A program made the position numbers and the translations under genes. Below are positions 1-8,063 of a DNA stretch of 10,139 nt, one piece after another; the stretch's first letter is position 1; each line of letters starts with the position of its first letter. The notes under the pieces were generated by a model. It was not told where the DNA came from. It saw only the letters and a program-made list of their open reading frames with translations, and searched no databases. The DNA is from Phoronis ovalis (taxonomy: Eukaryota > Phoronida > Phoronidae), in the NCBI GenBank assembly GCA_028565635.1, contig JAOXYB010067367.1:1-10139 (forward strand), written 5' to 3'.

Positions 1-1030
1 AAATAGACTAACTCTTCGCGGAAAATTCTGTTCAGTCACAAATAAAGATAATCATGTCTCATGCTTACTCCCGATTTGTCGTGCAGTCTTAACCAATTAA
101 CTTTTTTGTGAACTCTAAACACAGACCACCTTCGGGCGCCACGACTTAAATCTCCCTGTTTCAATTCTTCAGGGGTTGGCAGCTCTGCAAGTAGTCTGTA
201 TTTCTTTTATTATTGACCATCCTGGTAATTACTGACCAGTCCGTTAGCCTAACACATTCTCTTACGGCACGTAATCGGGTCCTATTTATCAATAGCTTTT
301 CAGTATCAGTTGTGGGCCGCACATTTGTATGGGATTCTAAAGTGGAATATCAAGGTGGCTATCAATTTTGTCTTCCTACTTATTTGTATTTTAATGGCTG
401 TTGTCTGCACGTACACAGTTCGATCTTAGGCACATTTGACTAACCCTGTGTTGAAATTTCTCTCGATTATACTATAATTTAATAGTATTTATCATTTATC
501 ATGTACAAATTAGATATAGTCTTTAGCCATATCTTACTACCACGTTTTAGATAAAAGTATGTCTCACTACATTTGAAATAATAGATATGCTTTAATCTTG
601 ATACGGGGAAAATACGAGTGAATCCATGTCTAATAATTTGAGTAATTGTATTTTTTACGAAAAAATCACTAGCCGTGCGCCCCGGGTGTGCTGTTAATTC
701 CGATTTTAACCTGTTACCACACACGACTGGTATTTTTTTTCTTAAAAACTACAATTACTGAAATTAGCAGGCATGGATACACTTGTGTCAATTGTATGCC
801 GTAAGAGAGGTTGCTATAATGTATCTGGTATAATTATTGTAGATAATATAGAAGCTAGTAATAACTTACGCAGTCACTTACCTGCTAACCCAATTACCAT
901 TTTAATGTCAACAAGTTAGTAATCAACAATAACACGAATAATATGATATTAAGTAAACACCAAATGTAAACATTCCTTAAATAACTTGGCAATGGATACC
1001 CATTCTGATGCTCAATATGATTTGTTATAC
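1..1030. other. Unassigned non-coding stretch
   Basis: Both strands are broken by frequent stops. The longest open stretches are under about 80 codons, start without a convincing context and show no domain or motif I recognise. I see no tRNA-like A/B boxes, no clear tandem array and no terminal inverted repeat. It may be intergenic DNA or intron of a gene outside the window. Confidence 0.5.
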
Positions 1031-1103
1031 CTGACCCCTGTCAACACGCTTAGGGCACAGGCATCTCTGACCCCTTTCAAGACGGTCCAGGGCACAGGCG
1101 TCT
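1031..1103. repeat. Two-copy tandem repeat, about 36 bp unit
   Basis: Copy one is 1031-1066 and copy two 1067-1103. Both begin CTGACCCCT, carry an internal AGGGCACAGGC and end TCT. They differ mainly in the middle (CAACACGCTT against CAAGACGGTC) and by one inserted base. This is a local duplication. No function is visible and the reading frame is not open through it. Confidence 0.8.
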
Positions 1104-1532
1104 CAGTTAGTCCCACACACTGAACCCTTTGGAAAATATCCAAGTTGAAAAATGATTATATGGTGATGTTGTGTCTATATTGTTCGTGGACTGAGATATC
1201 ATAAGTTGCAAAACAATCACCTTCGCAATTAATGCATTCGATAAAATACAAACAGATATAATGATTACAGGAACAGTGTTGCAAAATTATCAGTTCCATA
1301 TCTTGTTTCCCTTTCATCCTGTTATTGTTCACACAGAAACTCTAGATTAATTATTGGTGGATGTAGTTCACTATAAGTATACACACTTTTATCACACTTG
1401 TTTTGACTTGATATAATTCATACTAGGAAGTTATCACTGACATTTACACATTATGACGATGTTGCTATTTTGATATGTTTCATTTTTGACATATTTTAAC
1501 AAAAACAACAACACGGTTTTGAATTCCAATAC
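1104..1532. other. Unassigned AT-rich stretch
   Basis: No coding potential, repeat array or inverted repeat stands out between the tandem duplication and the MITE. It is AT-rich with stops in all frames. Confidence 0.45.
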
Positions 1533-1558
1533 ATATTCAGGCCCGTCAGATGGGGGGA

Positions 1559-1585
1559 GGGGGGCGTTGGGTGAACGCACCCCCC
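1559..1585. repeat. Strong GC hairpin at the left end of the MITE
   Basis: GGGGGG plus CGTT (1559-1568) can pair with AACG (1574-1577) and CCCCCC (1580-1585), leaving a GGGTG loop and a two-base CA bulge. Another run of six G lies just upstream (1552-1557), so a quadruplex is also possible on this strand. This is by far the most GC-biased spot in an otherwise AT-rich window. Confidence 0.7.
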
Positions 1586-1691
1586 TTTTGAAATGAGAGG
1601 AACATATATTTAATGATAACGCATCCCCATTTTGAACGGGAGGACCATTTATGTAACGTTAACGCGCCCCCTTTTGAACTGACAGGAAAAC
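1574..1691. repeat. Internal tandem array of the MITE, about 43 bp unit, 2.7 copies
   Basis: Copies start at 1574, 1618 and 1661, each with AACGC followed by a C-rich run, TTTTGAA and an AGG-containing segment. The first two are 44 and 43 bp and the third is truncated at about 1691. The copies are diverged, so the array is not recent. It lies wholly inside the transposon and probably grew by replication slippage there. Confidence 0.75.
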
Positions 1692-1949
1692 ACGCGCATC
1701 CTCCCTCCATCCCTCCTTAGGAACAGAAAGATATTTTTAATGTACGTTAGGACTTTTTGTAGCATTTATTGAACCTATTCTGGGCGCATTGTTACAATAG
1801 GAGTGGAATGGCTTGTCAATTTTTTTCTGGCAGCATGGAGACGTTTCAGCTACCTTTTTCGATTACTGACTGATATTTCTGATATTTTCTGAAGTAGTTA
1901 ATTCTAAAAACACCATAAACGAGAAAATGTGTCTGACGGCCCTGATATT

Positions 1950-2303
1950 ACTGTAGGTATACACATGATATATTTTACTTGTGAGTCTGGTTTTCTAGCT
2001 GGATGTGTCTTGAGTATCTATTTATAGTATAGATGTGTCTATTTATCTTGATTTTAAAACAGATAGCGTTTTTCTTATTTTAATGAGTATTCAAATATCT
2101 GAATAGGCCTGTCAACGCTTGAAGCCTAATCATGTCAATGCCTCATAGTTTTGAAGGTAAAAATAAAAAAATAATAAAATATATTCTAGCTTAATAACAT
2201 ATTTACACCACTTATTTTTTAACCATAATTTGTTCACATAATCATTACTAAGTATGTAACACATTATACACGACTTTGTTCACGTTATCTGTTTATGATA
2301 CAA
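1950..2303. other. Unassigned AT-rich stretch
   Basis: Only a weak local duplication is visible: GATGTGTCT occurs at 2002-2010 and 2032-2040, followed each time by TATTTAT. No coding sequence or RNA gene is recognisable. Confidence 0.45.
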
Positions 2304-2326
2304 ACACTATTTGCATGTACTTGTTG
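2304..2326 (+). repeat. Dispersed 23-bp motif containing an ATTTGCAT octamer
   Basis: This stretch matches 6588-6610 in the same orientation at 21 of 23 positions, and a shorter stretch at 6786-6802 in the opposite orientation. The shared core ATTTGCATG contains the reverse complement of the POU octamer ATGCAAAT. It is followed by GACCGTCACTTGAGG, which loosely resembles the sequence beyond the 6786-6802 copy. It is probably a fragment of the repeat family seen at 6585-6806, so regulatory meaning is unproven. Confidence 0.5.
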
Positions 2327-3115
2327 ACCGTCACTTGAGGGCGCAACTGTCGAAGCCGTTAAATCAGTTTAGTATCGACATGACAAGTTTATGCACATAT
2401 TACATGGCATGATATGAAACCTGTCCGCCGGGAAGAAGGGCTGGTAAACTCTGGGGGTAAAACCTGACCGAATACTCTGAGCTGCTAAGGCGTAAGGTCA
2501 CAGTTGATGTTACCGCAGTGGTGGCACAAAGGCTGTGTGGAAATAGTGCAAAAAATTATGATTTTTTTTCTGGATGGTGTGAAAATATTATCTTCGTGTC
2601 ACACCCTATGATATCATGTCCGATAAATAAGGTAGGCCATATATTTATTTTCCCAATTAGGTGAAGCGATGTAGAAACGCACATACAAGTAATAACGATG
2701 TTCTTCAAAACCATTATACATGCACCCGATGGCGTGATAAAAGGTACCCAAGCAATTCAACAATGTGAAGCGTTTAGAAGTAAATAAACTGAATTCTGGT
2801 TGACCATTAACTCATAACAAGAGGATAATTTAGTTGTGAGACCCATTATTCACGCCATTTGGCGCATGCTTTTACCTTGTCACGCTACTAGTTGAAAAAT
2901 GACACGCATCGCATTTACTTTTAGTCAGAATTAAATTAATGTTATCCTCCGCGGTCATTAATATCATAATATTTTTTCCTATACCGATCATACGAAGTTA
3001 TTCCGAATTTGAATAGATACGTTAATGATTCATGCCTGCACAGTCGTGTCCAGGTTCCATCAATTTCTGTAATCTACGGGGACTGGTTTAGGACACAATT
3101 TTCTTTCAATGTGTT
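2327..3115. other. Unassigned stretch
   Basis: No gene, RNA gene or clear repeat was found. The part around 2420-2540 is somewhat more GC-rich than its surroundings and could be a decayed repeat or short exon, but I find no splice-bordered open frame or Pol III B box in it. Confidence 0.4.
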
Positions 3116-3182
3116 CCCACGATTACTAAATGTACCCTTTTCCACAGATCATCTAATCCGTACCCACAGATTACCTAACCTA
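3116..3182. repeat. Three degenerate tandem copies of a CCCACAGATTACCTAA-like unit
   Basis: Units at 3116-3134, 3135-3162 and 3163-3182 each contain a CC(C)ACxGAT-like segment followed by AxCTAA, and the first two end in GTA. The lengths differ (19, 28 and 20 bp), so the array is old or only apparent. No function is inferred. Confidence 0.35.
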
Positions 3183-4052
3183 GTAATGAATGTTAAAAAA
3201 AAATTAAAAATATTGTATATCTGCTTGCATGTCTATTTAGAGTAAAAACATTGCGTATAGTGATTATGCGGGATTTTTACTTACTGTTGATCTCATATAT
3301 AATTATAATGTATAAACTAGAATCGCCTTTTAGCAAAGGCCAGGTTGCACAAAGAAATAGTTGGATATCCAGACCTATTGGAATTTTCCTGGAACCCATG
3401 GATGTTCAAATACCTCTGGATGACCTTTAGGTCCTCTCGTCGAAATTTCATGAACTTTTTGAGATTTTGACCTCTGAATGACCCTATGGACCTCAAAGTC
3501 AGCTAAGGTAACATCTAAATGACCTGTTAACTTCATTTTTGATCTTTCATCAAATTTCCGGAAATTATTATTTTTGACCTTTTGACCTCAACATGACCAT
3601 ACGACCCCTAGAGTACCTTTAAATGACATAACACCATCATTTTCGGAAGTTAAATGCAATTATAAGAGTTTGACCTTTTGACCCCTGAATAACCTTTTGA
3701 CCTATTAGGTCAGTTATGATGACATAGGGATGACATATGTCAAATTATACGACTGTAGCACTACTCTGTCTTGATTTATAGTATCTTGCTTATTAAAATT
3801 AACCAAAAGCATGCTAAAGAATAAAAATTTGACCTTCTGACCCATAAAAGACCTCAAAAATCATCAAGGTGACCTTTAGGCGACCAGATATCTTCATTTT
3901 TGAACGTTTTAAGACATTTTTGAAATTTGACCTACTGACCTCAAATTGATCCCTGACCTAATGTGTGTATGTCCCCCCTCCCTACTAAGTCCACACATTA
4001 AGTTTGATACCCATAGCTCAAAGCGTCTCCAAGTTATAGACGTTTGAAAATT

Positions 4053-4083
4053 AGAAGAAAAAAAAGAAAAAAAGGAAAAAAGA
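4053..4083 (+). repeat. 31-nt A-rich pure-purine tract
   Basis: An uninterrupted run of A and G, mostly A, near the right end of the TGACCT repeat. It could be the remnant of a poly(A) tail of a retroposed sequence, or simple slippage. No target duplication was found to support retroposition. Confidence 0.6.
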
Positions 4084-4100
4084 TACAATCTCAATAGATT

Positions 4101-4117
4101 GCACTTGCTGTGCAACC
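4101..4117. repeat. Small hairpin at the end of the TGACCT repeat
   Basis: TTGCAC-type and GTGCAA-type arms around a short loop (4100-4115) form a six-base perfect stem immediately inside the proposed right terminus. It is a minor structure that could mark the end of the element. Confidence 0.4.
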
Positions 4118-4118
4118 T

Positions 4119-4926
4119 AATAATCGAAATTTCATCATAACTTTGGGCAACACGTAATTTCCTTCAAGGCACCAGAATAAAAGTGAAAACGGCGACACCA
4201 CCTAATGTAGAATGTGGTATTTTGAATTCTCATGCTCACTTTTTTATGAAAAATGTTTTTAAAAAAGGTTTGGACGAATATCTAAGCTATAGCATAGAAA
4301 AATATTCTCACTAGATGTCGACGAAAATCATTAGGAGGATAGTTATATTAGAGCTTTTTGCACAAGGGACAATGTCAAAACGTACGAAATATGCAGAATC
4401 CCCTTCATTATAATCCATCACAGTTTTTCTATGAGACATGCAAAACATTGCCAAAACATTCCTTTGCTTAAGCAGGGAGTTTCTTTTCCACTATGACTAC
4501 TTTTTTTCCTCGTGAGATTTCAAAATATTAGGACTTGCTTGGTATATATAATCTGATAGTTTGCTTTTCCGCGTCATGCTTCTCTTGCCACTCTGGGAAT
4601 GTCCCTTAGTAAAGTTCATGTTACGCAAGTGCCAGACAATAGATTCTTTACACGGTAGTGTTATACTTATTAATTGATATGTAATTATCATCATTTTCCT
4701 TGAGTGTTGATTTCACATGTAAAGCGAGTACGACGACATCTGGCGAGATACTTGTTTTCTAGGCTGATTTTAAGTCTACGGTTTTTAAATATTTCTCATA
4801 AAAAAAGAGCCTTTAAAAAATTCAAAATACCACTTTCTACTTTAGGTGATGTCGCCGTTTTTACTCTTATTCAGGCGCTTTGAAGGAAATTATTTTTCCC
4901 AAAGTTATTGTGGAATTTCGATTATT
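4119..4926. mobile_element. Foldback element with inverted arms of about 200 bp
   Basis: The stretch 4119-4323 reappears as the reverse complement of 4731-4926, with roughly four of five bases matching by eye over the whole arm and a few small indels. Perfect blocks include AATAATCGAAATT (4119-4131 with 4914-4926), GTGGTATTTTGAATT (4214-4228 with 4819-4833), AAAACGGCGACA, and AGATGTCG followed by CG at the inner end (4313-4323 with 4731-4741). The loop is 407 bp. Such arms are typical of foldback or long-TIR DNA transposons. The outer borders are set by where similarity stops, and I could not see a clear target duplication. The left arm starts at the base after the TGACCT repeat ends. Confidence 0.8.
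4324..4730. other. Loop of the foldback element, no recognised gene
   Basis: The loop carries a minus-strand open frame of 65 codons (4694-4497) that begins with two ATG codons and ends TAG. Its middle is basic and polar, rich in K, R and S, and matches no family I recognise. In AT-rich DNA a frame of this length is expected by chance, so I do not call it a gene. If the element is autonomous, a transposase should be here, and none is visible. Confidence 0.4.
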
Positions 4927-5802
4927 TGTACATTATGAGATCAACAGTCGGTTATATGTTTTCAAACACAGTGACAACTTTGGATAAAGGCAGATAATTT
5001 TTTGCATTTTGAAAAACTTCAGTTTTGGATAGGGTATCATTTTTGAGGGTGATGTTGTTTAAGCGTGATATTTCATGCCCATTAATCACTTGTTGGCCGT
5101 CGTTTTTCACACCATTCACCAGCATAGGAACTACTCACGTTACACCCGAATGGCGGCTCCTCAAGATTGTCACACATATATCAGCGAATGGACTGGTTGT
5201 GAAGAAAGTGGTCGCGACTACACTTTCCCAACATAAGCGTTTTTTGAGAATGAACAGCAAGACATTTTTATGCGCTGATGACGTGATTCAATACTATAGA
5301 CGCAAATCATCATACTGGGAACATTTGTGTTAATTATAACACGATCGGTTAACTGATATTTATGTGACCAAACATGTGACATGAATTCAAAAATCACATT
5401 ATGTATTGAGGCGTACATCCCGGGGCATTTTCAATTATTTTTGTATTCCTAAGAAGTTTGCATCACACACGAAGTGACAACAGACAAAAAAAATGAACAG
5501 ACCAGTCCTCATTGTACGCCCCTCAATGCTCACAATGCAAACATTAAAACTGCATCAGGTGAAGCAAAACAATGACTGCCTGCAAATAGTATCCTGCCAG
5601 TGACCACCTTCAGTCCTTGTACGAGGTCGAATTGGAGAGATGATCCTTATAAGGTTAAACTACTGAACGAGACATTTCTGACATCGACAACTAGTTAGTT
5701 AAAGAATCAGAAGCACCCAATGAGAATACATTTGTTATGGCTTTAAATAGCAAATCATGAAACAACATCTTTTTTTTGTAAATATCAGCTGGCAGATAGG
5801 GC
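4927..5802. other. Unassigned stretch
   Basis: The longest open frame of the window lies here on the plus strand (about 5025-5333, 102 codons), but it only begins with TTG, lacks an ATG near its start and has no domain, signal or splice context I recognise. I therefore treat it as chance. No RNA gene or inverted repeat was found in this stretch. Confidence 0.4.
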
Positions 5803-6062
5803 TCCCCGCATTTTTAGCTGGCTGGGGAATTTTAATAAAATCAGATGGCTGGCTAATGGAGAACAGAGATGACCTTCCAAGCTACATTACCAAATGGTTT
5901 ATCTAAGCATGAAACGTGTAAAAAAATATATTGGAGTTTCCCAGTTAATAATTCATTTCGTGATGTTGATGTGGAGAATCAGATCTGTTCCCCATTACCA
6001 GCTGGATGAACTGCTTTTAAGCTTAAAAGATTTGCCAACCAGCCAGACTACTCGTCTGGGGA
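5803..6062. repeat. Imperfect inverted-repeat element, about 260 bp
   Basis: The left arm (about 5803-5870) contains TCCCC, then GCTGGCTGG, then TGGCTGGCTAATGG and AGAACAGA. The reverse complement of 5982-6062 gives the same order: TCCCC, TCTGGCTGG, TTTTAA, CCAGCTGGTAATGG and GGAACAGA. The arms differ by indels and substitutions, and a spacer of about 110 bp separates them. This is probably a decayed MITE. GGCTGGC-like blocks also occur as direct repeats inside the left arm. No target duplication was identified. Confidence 0.6.
6014..6029. repeat. Perfect 16-bp palindrome
   Basis: CTTTTAAGCTTAAAAG is its own reverse complement. It sits inside the right arm of the inverted-repeat element and contains a HindIII-type AAGCTT centre. 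It could be a cruciform tip or a protein-binding dyad, but no function can be read from the sequence. Confidence 0.8.
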
Positions 6063-6584
6063 ACAGTTATTATTATGGGGAACATACTCGATAGATGCTT
6101 CCGAAGAATGTTGTCAAGTACGAGAAATAGAAATAAACATGTGTTTAAATTATGGGGTCACTTAAGTTACGAGTAGCAAGAAACGGGGCTCGAGCTGAAA
6201 GAATTGGTGCCCAACGGTAACTATTTTACATCAGTATTCGCTGCAAGTGTAACAGGCCTTATCTAAAGCGAACAAACTATAACTATTAGTGTAACATAGG
6301 AATTAAAGTTTATTCTTATAATACTTAAGGCTACAAAAATAAAACAAAAAAATAGCAAAAATATATGTTAGCCCAGTTAATAAATACAAAACACATAATT
6401 ATTATAAAATATGTCTGTCACAGATCTCACGAGCACAGCAAAAAAATAAATAGTTTCTTAACTCCAATGCTCTTAACAAGCACAAATAACACATTGTCAT
6501 GTGACGTCATGTAACGTCGTATTTCATGTGAACTGTTACATTTTCCTTAAACCCCCATAAAGTATATCCTTTTAACCAAAGTGT
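6063..6584. other. Unassigned AT-rich stretch with one CRE-like site
   Basis: No gene is seen. The only notable site is a perfect cAMP-response element, described separately. The run 6330-6365 is A-rich. Confidence 0.4.
6502..6509. promoter_or_regulatory. Perfect CRE/ATF octamer TGACGTCA
   Basis: TGACGTCA is the full palindromic site bound by CREB/ATF-type bZIP proteins. A second, half-like ACGTC follows at about 6514. There is no adjacent gene start that I can identify on either strand, so the site may be fortuitous. Confidence 0.35.
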
Positions 6585-6806
6585 AATACACTATTTGCAT
6601 GCACTTGGTGGTGCCACCCAAACCTTCCCATAATCCCTCATTTTATAAATGAACGGTAATCCAAGTGCTGATGGATGTTCATTTACATAGACAATTCCCC
6701 ACCTGTCAATGGACAATTTCACAGTTCTCCACGAACTCGCGTGATTCATTCACAAAACACTAAATTGAGGGCCTCGTGACCGATGCATGTGCATGCAAAC
6801 AGTATT
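6585..6806. repeat. Short inverted-repeat element with octamer-containing ends, about 220 bp
   Basis: CTATTTGCATGCACTTG at 6591-6607 pairs with the reverse complement of 6786-6802 (CTGTTTGCATGCACATG) at 15 of 17 positions, and AATAC pairs on the outer side. The left end is also 21 of 23 identical to 2304-2326, so the motif belongs to a dispersed family. The interior has no open frame of note. Probably a small MITE, but no target duplication was found. Confidence 0.5.
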
Positions 6807-7744
6807 TTCAAAGTCATAAGCGAATTTCCCGTAATTAAGCTTCTTCTTACACATACTATACATTTAGTCTGTCACATAAAAATATCGGGCATTTTGATCG
6901 ACAGCATTGTTGTAACGATGTGTACTATTTATAAACCATCCGCCACCCTTCACAGCAATTAACGAGCTTTTCCTACTCGCAGATAGAAATCAAAAGTGGC
7001 AATATTAATAATCTTGCAAAAAAAACAAAGGGTTGCAAACATATAAACTTGTTTTATGGAGATCAAATCTATGTTTTAAGACAGGTAAGGTATATATAAG
7101 CCATTATATAATAATGCTGTTCTTTGGTTTTTCAATCATGCACAAGCTTTGCAAAATAAACATAAATACATGTAAATATATTAGCATAAACAGGCAGAAG
7201 AGCTCAATTGGAAATGCAGTGAATCAGCTATTTTTATTAGAATTATATCACTAAATTTCAGGCTTGAAAAGTTTCATTGGAAATACTCAAATCCTGAGAA
7301 AGCTTTCAAGGAAAAGTGAAGAAATAAAACTTTAAACTTTTAATTAGTATTTGGAAATTACATATTTAAGTGTACATTATGGTGCCAAAGTGTACACTGC
7401 AATTTGCTGTGGCATCTGTGAAGGATTTCTAAATTGTATAAGAAACTATTAACAATAACATTTGTTTAATCGACATGCCTGATTTCATCATACAAGACAG
7501 CTTAGAATTAAGGTTTAGCAGACATGTAGGAATAAACTTGCAGTGGATTATTTAATATTAATAATGTCTTCTTTATATGAAATTGTTGTTCATACTCTGT
7601 CAAACTGTGGATTTCAAAGATTAAAAAAACTCAATGCCAAAGTATTTTAAAAAAGCTAACTTGTTTCACAAACTTCACAATCCTAGTTTATGTAATAATA
7701 ATATCCAGAGCTGCCCAACAACCACTAATCAATGAACACTCCAC
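6807..7744. other. Unassigned AT-rich stretch, possibly downstream flank of the IAP gene
   Basis: It contains no recognised gene on either strand. Minus-strand ATTAAA-type signals (TTTAAT on the plus strand) occur around 7465 and 7550 and might serve as the polyadenylation signal of the IAP transcript, but such hexamers are frequent in AT-rich DNA. Confidence 0.4.
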
Positions 7745-7909
7745 ATAAAATCGTTGAGTGCGGAAAAGTTACATGTGACAATAAGAAAGTTTGTTCAACA
7801 TTCACAATTCCTGAAATCATTTACATAATTATGTATTATAAATAAATTGTGATTGATGAATGAGCTCTGTGATTGCTACGTGTCACTTGTCATTGCTCAA
7901 CGATTTTAT
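7745..7909. repeat. 165-bp nested inverted repeat downstream of the IAP stop codon
   Basis: ATAAAATCGTTGAG at 7745-7758 is the exact reverse complement of 7896-7909 (14 of 14). Inside it, GTGACA (7775-7780) pairs with TGTCAC (7881-7886), TCACAATT (7802-7809) pairs with AATTGTGA (7845-7852), and a perfect 14-bp palindrome TACATAATTATGTA sits at 7822-7835. The pairs are properly nested, so the whole can fold as one long interrupted hairpin. It is either a small MITE or, if transcribed from the minus strand, a structured 3' UTR element. Confidence 0.65.
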
Positions 7910-8063
7910 AGCAAGTCTCCAACAAAAATTTGGGTAAGTGTTCACTCATTGGTATGATAGTTGGGGTATTGTCAGAATGCAAACAGTTAAACATTGTAAC
8001 ACTAAAACCTTCCTTCCATTGTATTTTACATTTGTACATAGGTATTTTATCATTTTCTGATTT
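7910..8063 (-). other. Probable start of the IAP 3' UTR
   Basis: This is the sequence directly after the RING stop codon in the direction of transcription. It has no continuing frame. The real end of the transcript cannot be fixed from sequence alone. Confidence 0.45.

Larger units (their letters stand above)
1538..1944. mobile_element. Non-autonomous DNA transposon (MITE), 407 bp
   Basis: The left end reads CAGGCCCGTCAGA (1538-1550). The right end reads TCTGACGGCCCTG (1932-1944), whose reverse complement is CAGGGCCGTCAGA, so 12 of 13 bases pair. The element is flanked on both sides by the same five bases, ATATT, at 1533-1537 and 1945-1949, as expected of a target-site duplication. There is no transposase frame inside, so it must have been moved in trans. 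A CAGG terminus is common in hAT-like and related DNA transposons, but hAT duplications are usually 8 bp (5-8 reported), so the superfamily is left open. The left half carries a G-rich/C-rich hairpin and a tandem array. Confidence 0.8.
3342..4118. repeat. Degenerate dispersed repeat rich in TGACCT hexamers
   Basis: Twelve perfect TGACCT hexamers lie on the plus strand between 3421 and 3959 (starts 3421, 3468, 3520, 3575, 3583, 3671, 3698, 3830, 3870, 3928, 3936 and 3954), along with several TGACCC or TGACCA variants. Many are preceded by TTT, and spacings of 8 or 11 bases between starts recur, which suggests a decayed short-unit array. The block is bounded by a 10-bp inverted pair, AGGTTGCACA at 3342-3351 and TGTGCAACCT at 4109-4118, which may be its termini, although a 10-bp pair can arise by chance. 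Its right part holds a 31-nt pure-purine run (4053-4083). No reading frame crosses it. TGACCT is also the nuclear-receptor half-site (AGGTCA) on the other strand. Confidence 0.65.

Noticed and set aside
213-443. 76-codon plus-strand open frame
   Set aside because: There is no domain, the composition looks random, and it has no supporting context.
2985-2997. CATACGAAGTTAT, 12 of 13 bases of a loxP arm
   Set aside because: The opposite arm is absent at the required distance, so it is not a recombination site. A single arm-like match is a coincidence.
3909-4115. Minus-strand frame of 68 codons rich in Phe and Ser
   Set aside because: The composition is produced by the purine tract and the TGACCT repeat, so it is a repeat artefact.
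5025-5333. Longest open frame in the window, plus strand, about 102 codons
   Set aside because: It has no ATG near its start, no recognisable domain, no splice or promoter context, and its length is not surprising for a 10-kb window.
5580-5660. Possible tRNA-like segment (GAGGTCGAATTGG)
   Set aside because: It lacks a proper B box, an A box at the right distance and a cloverleaf.
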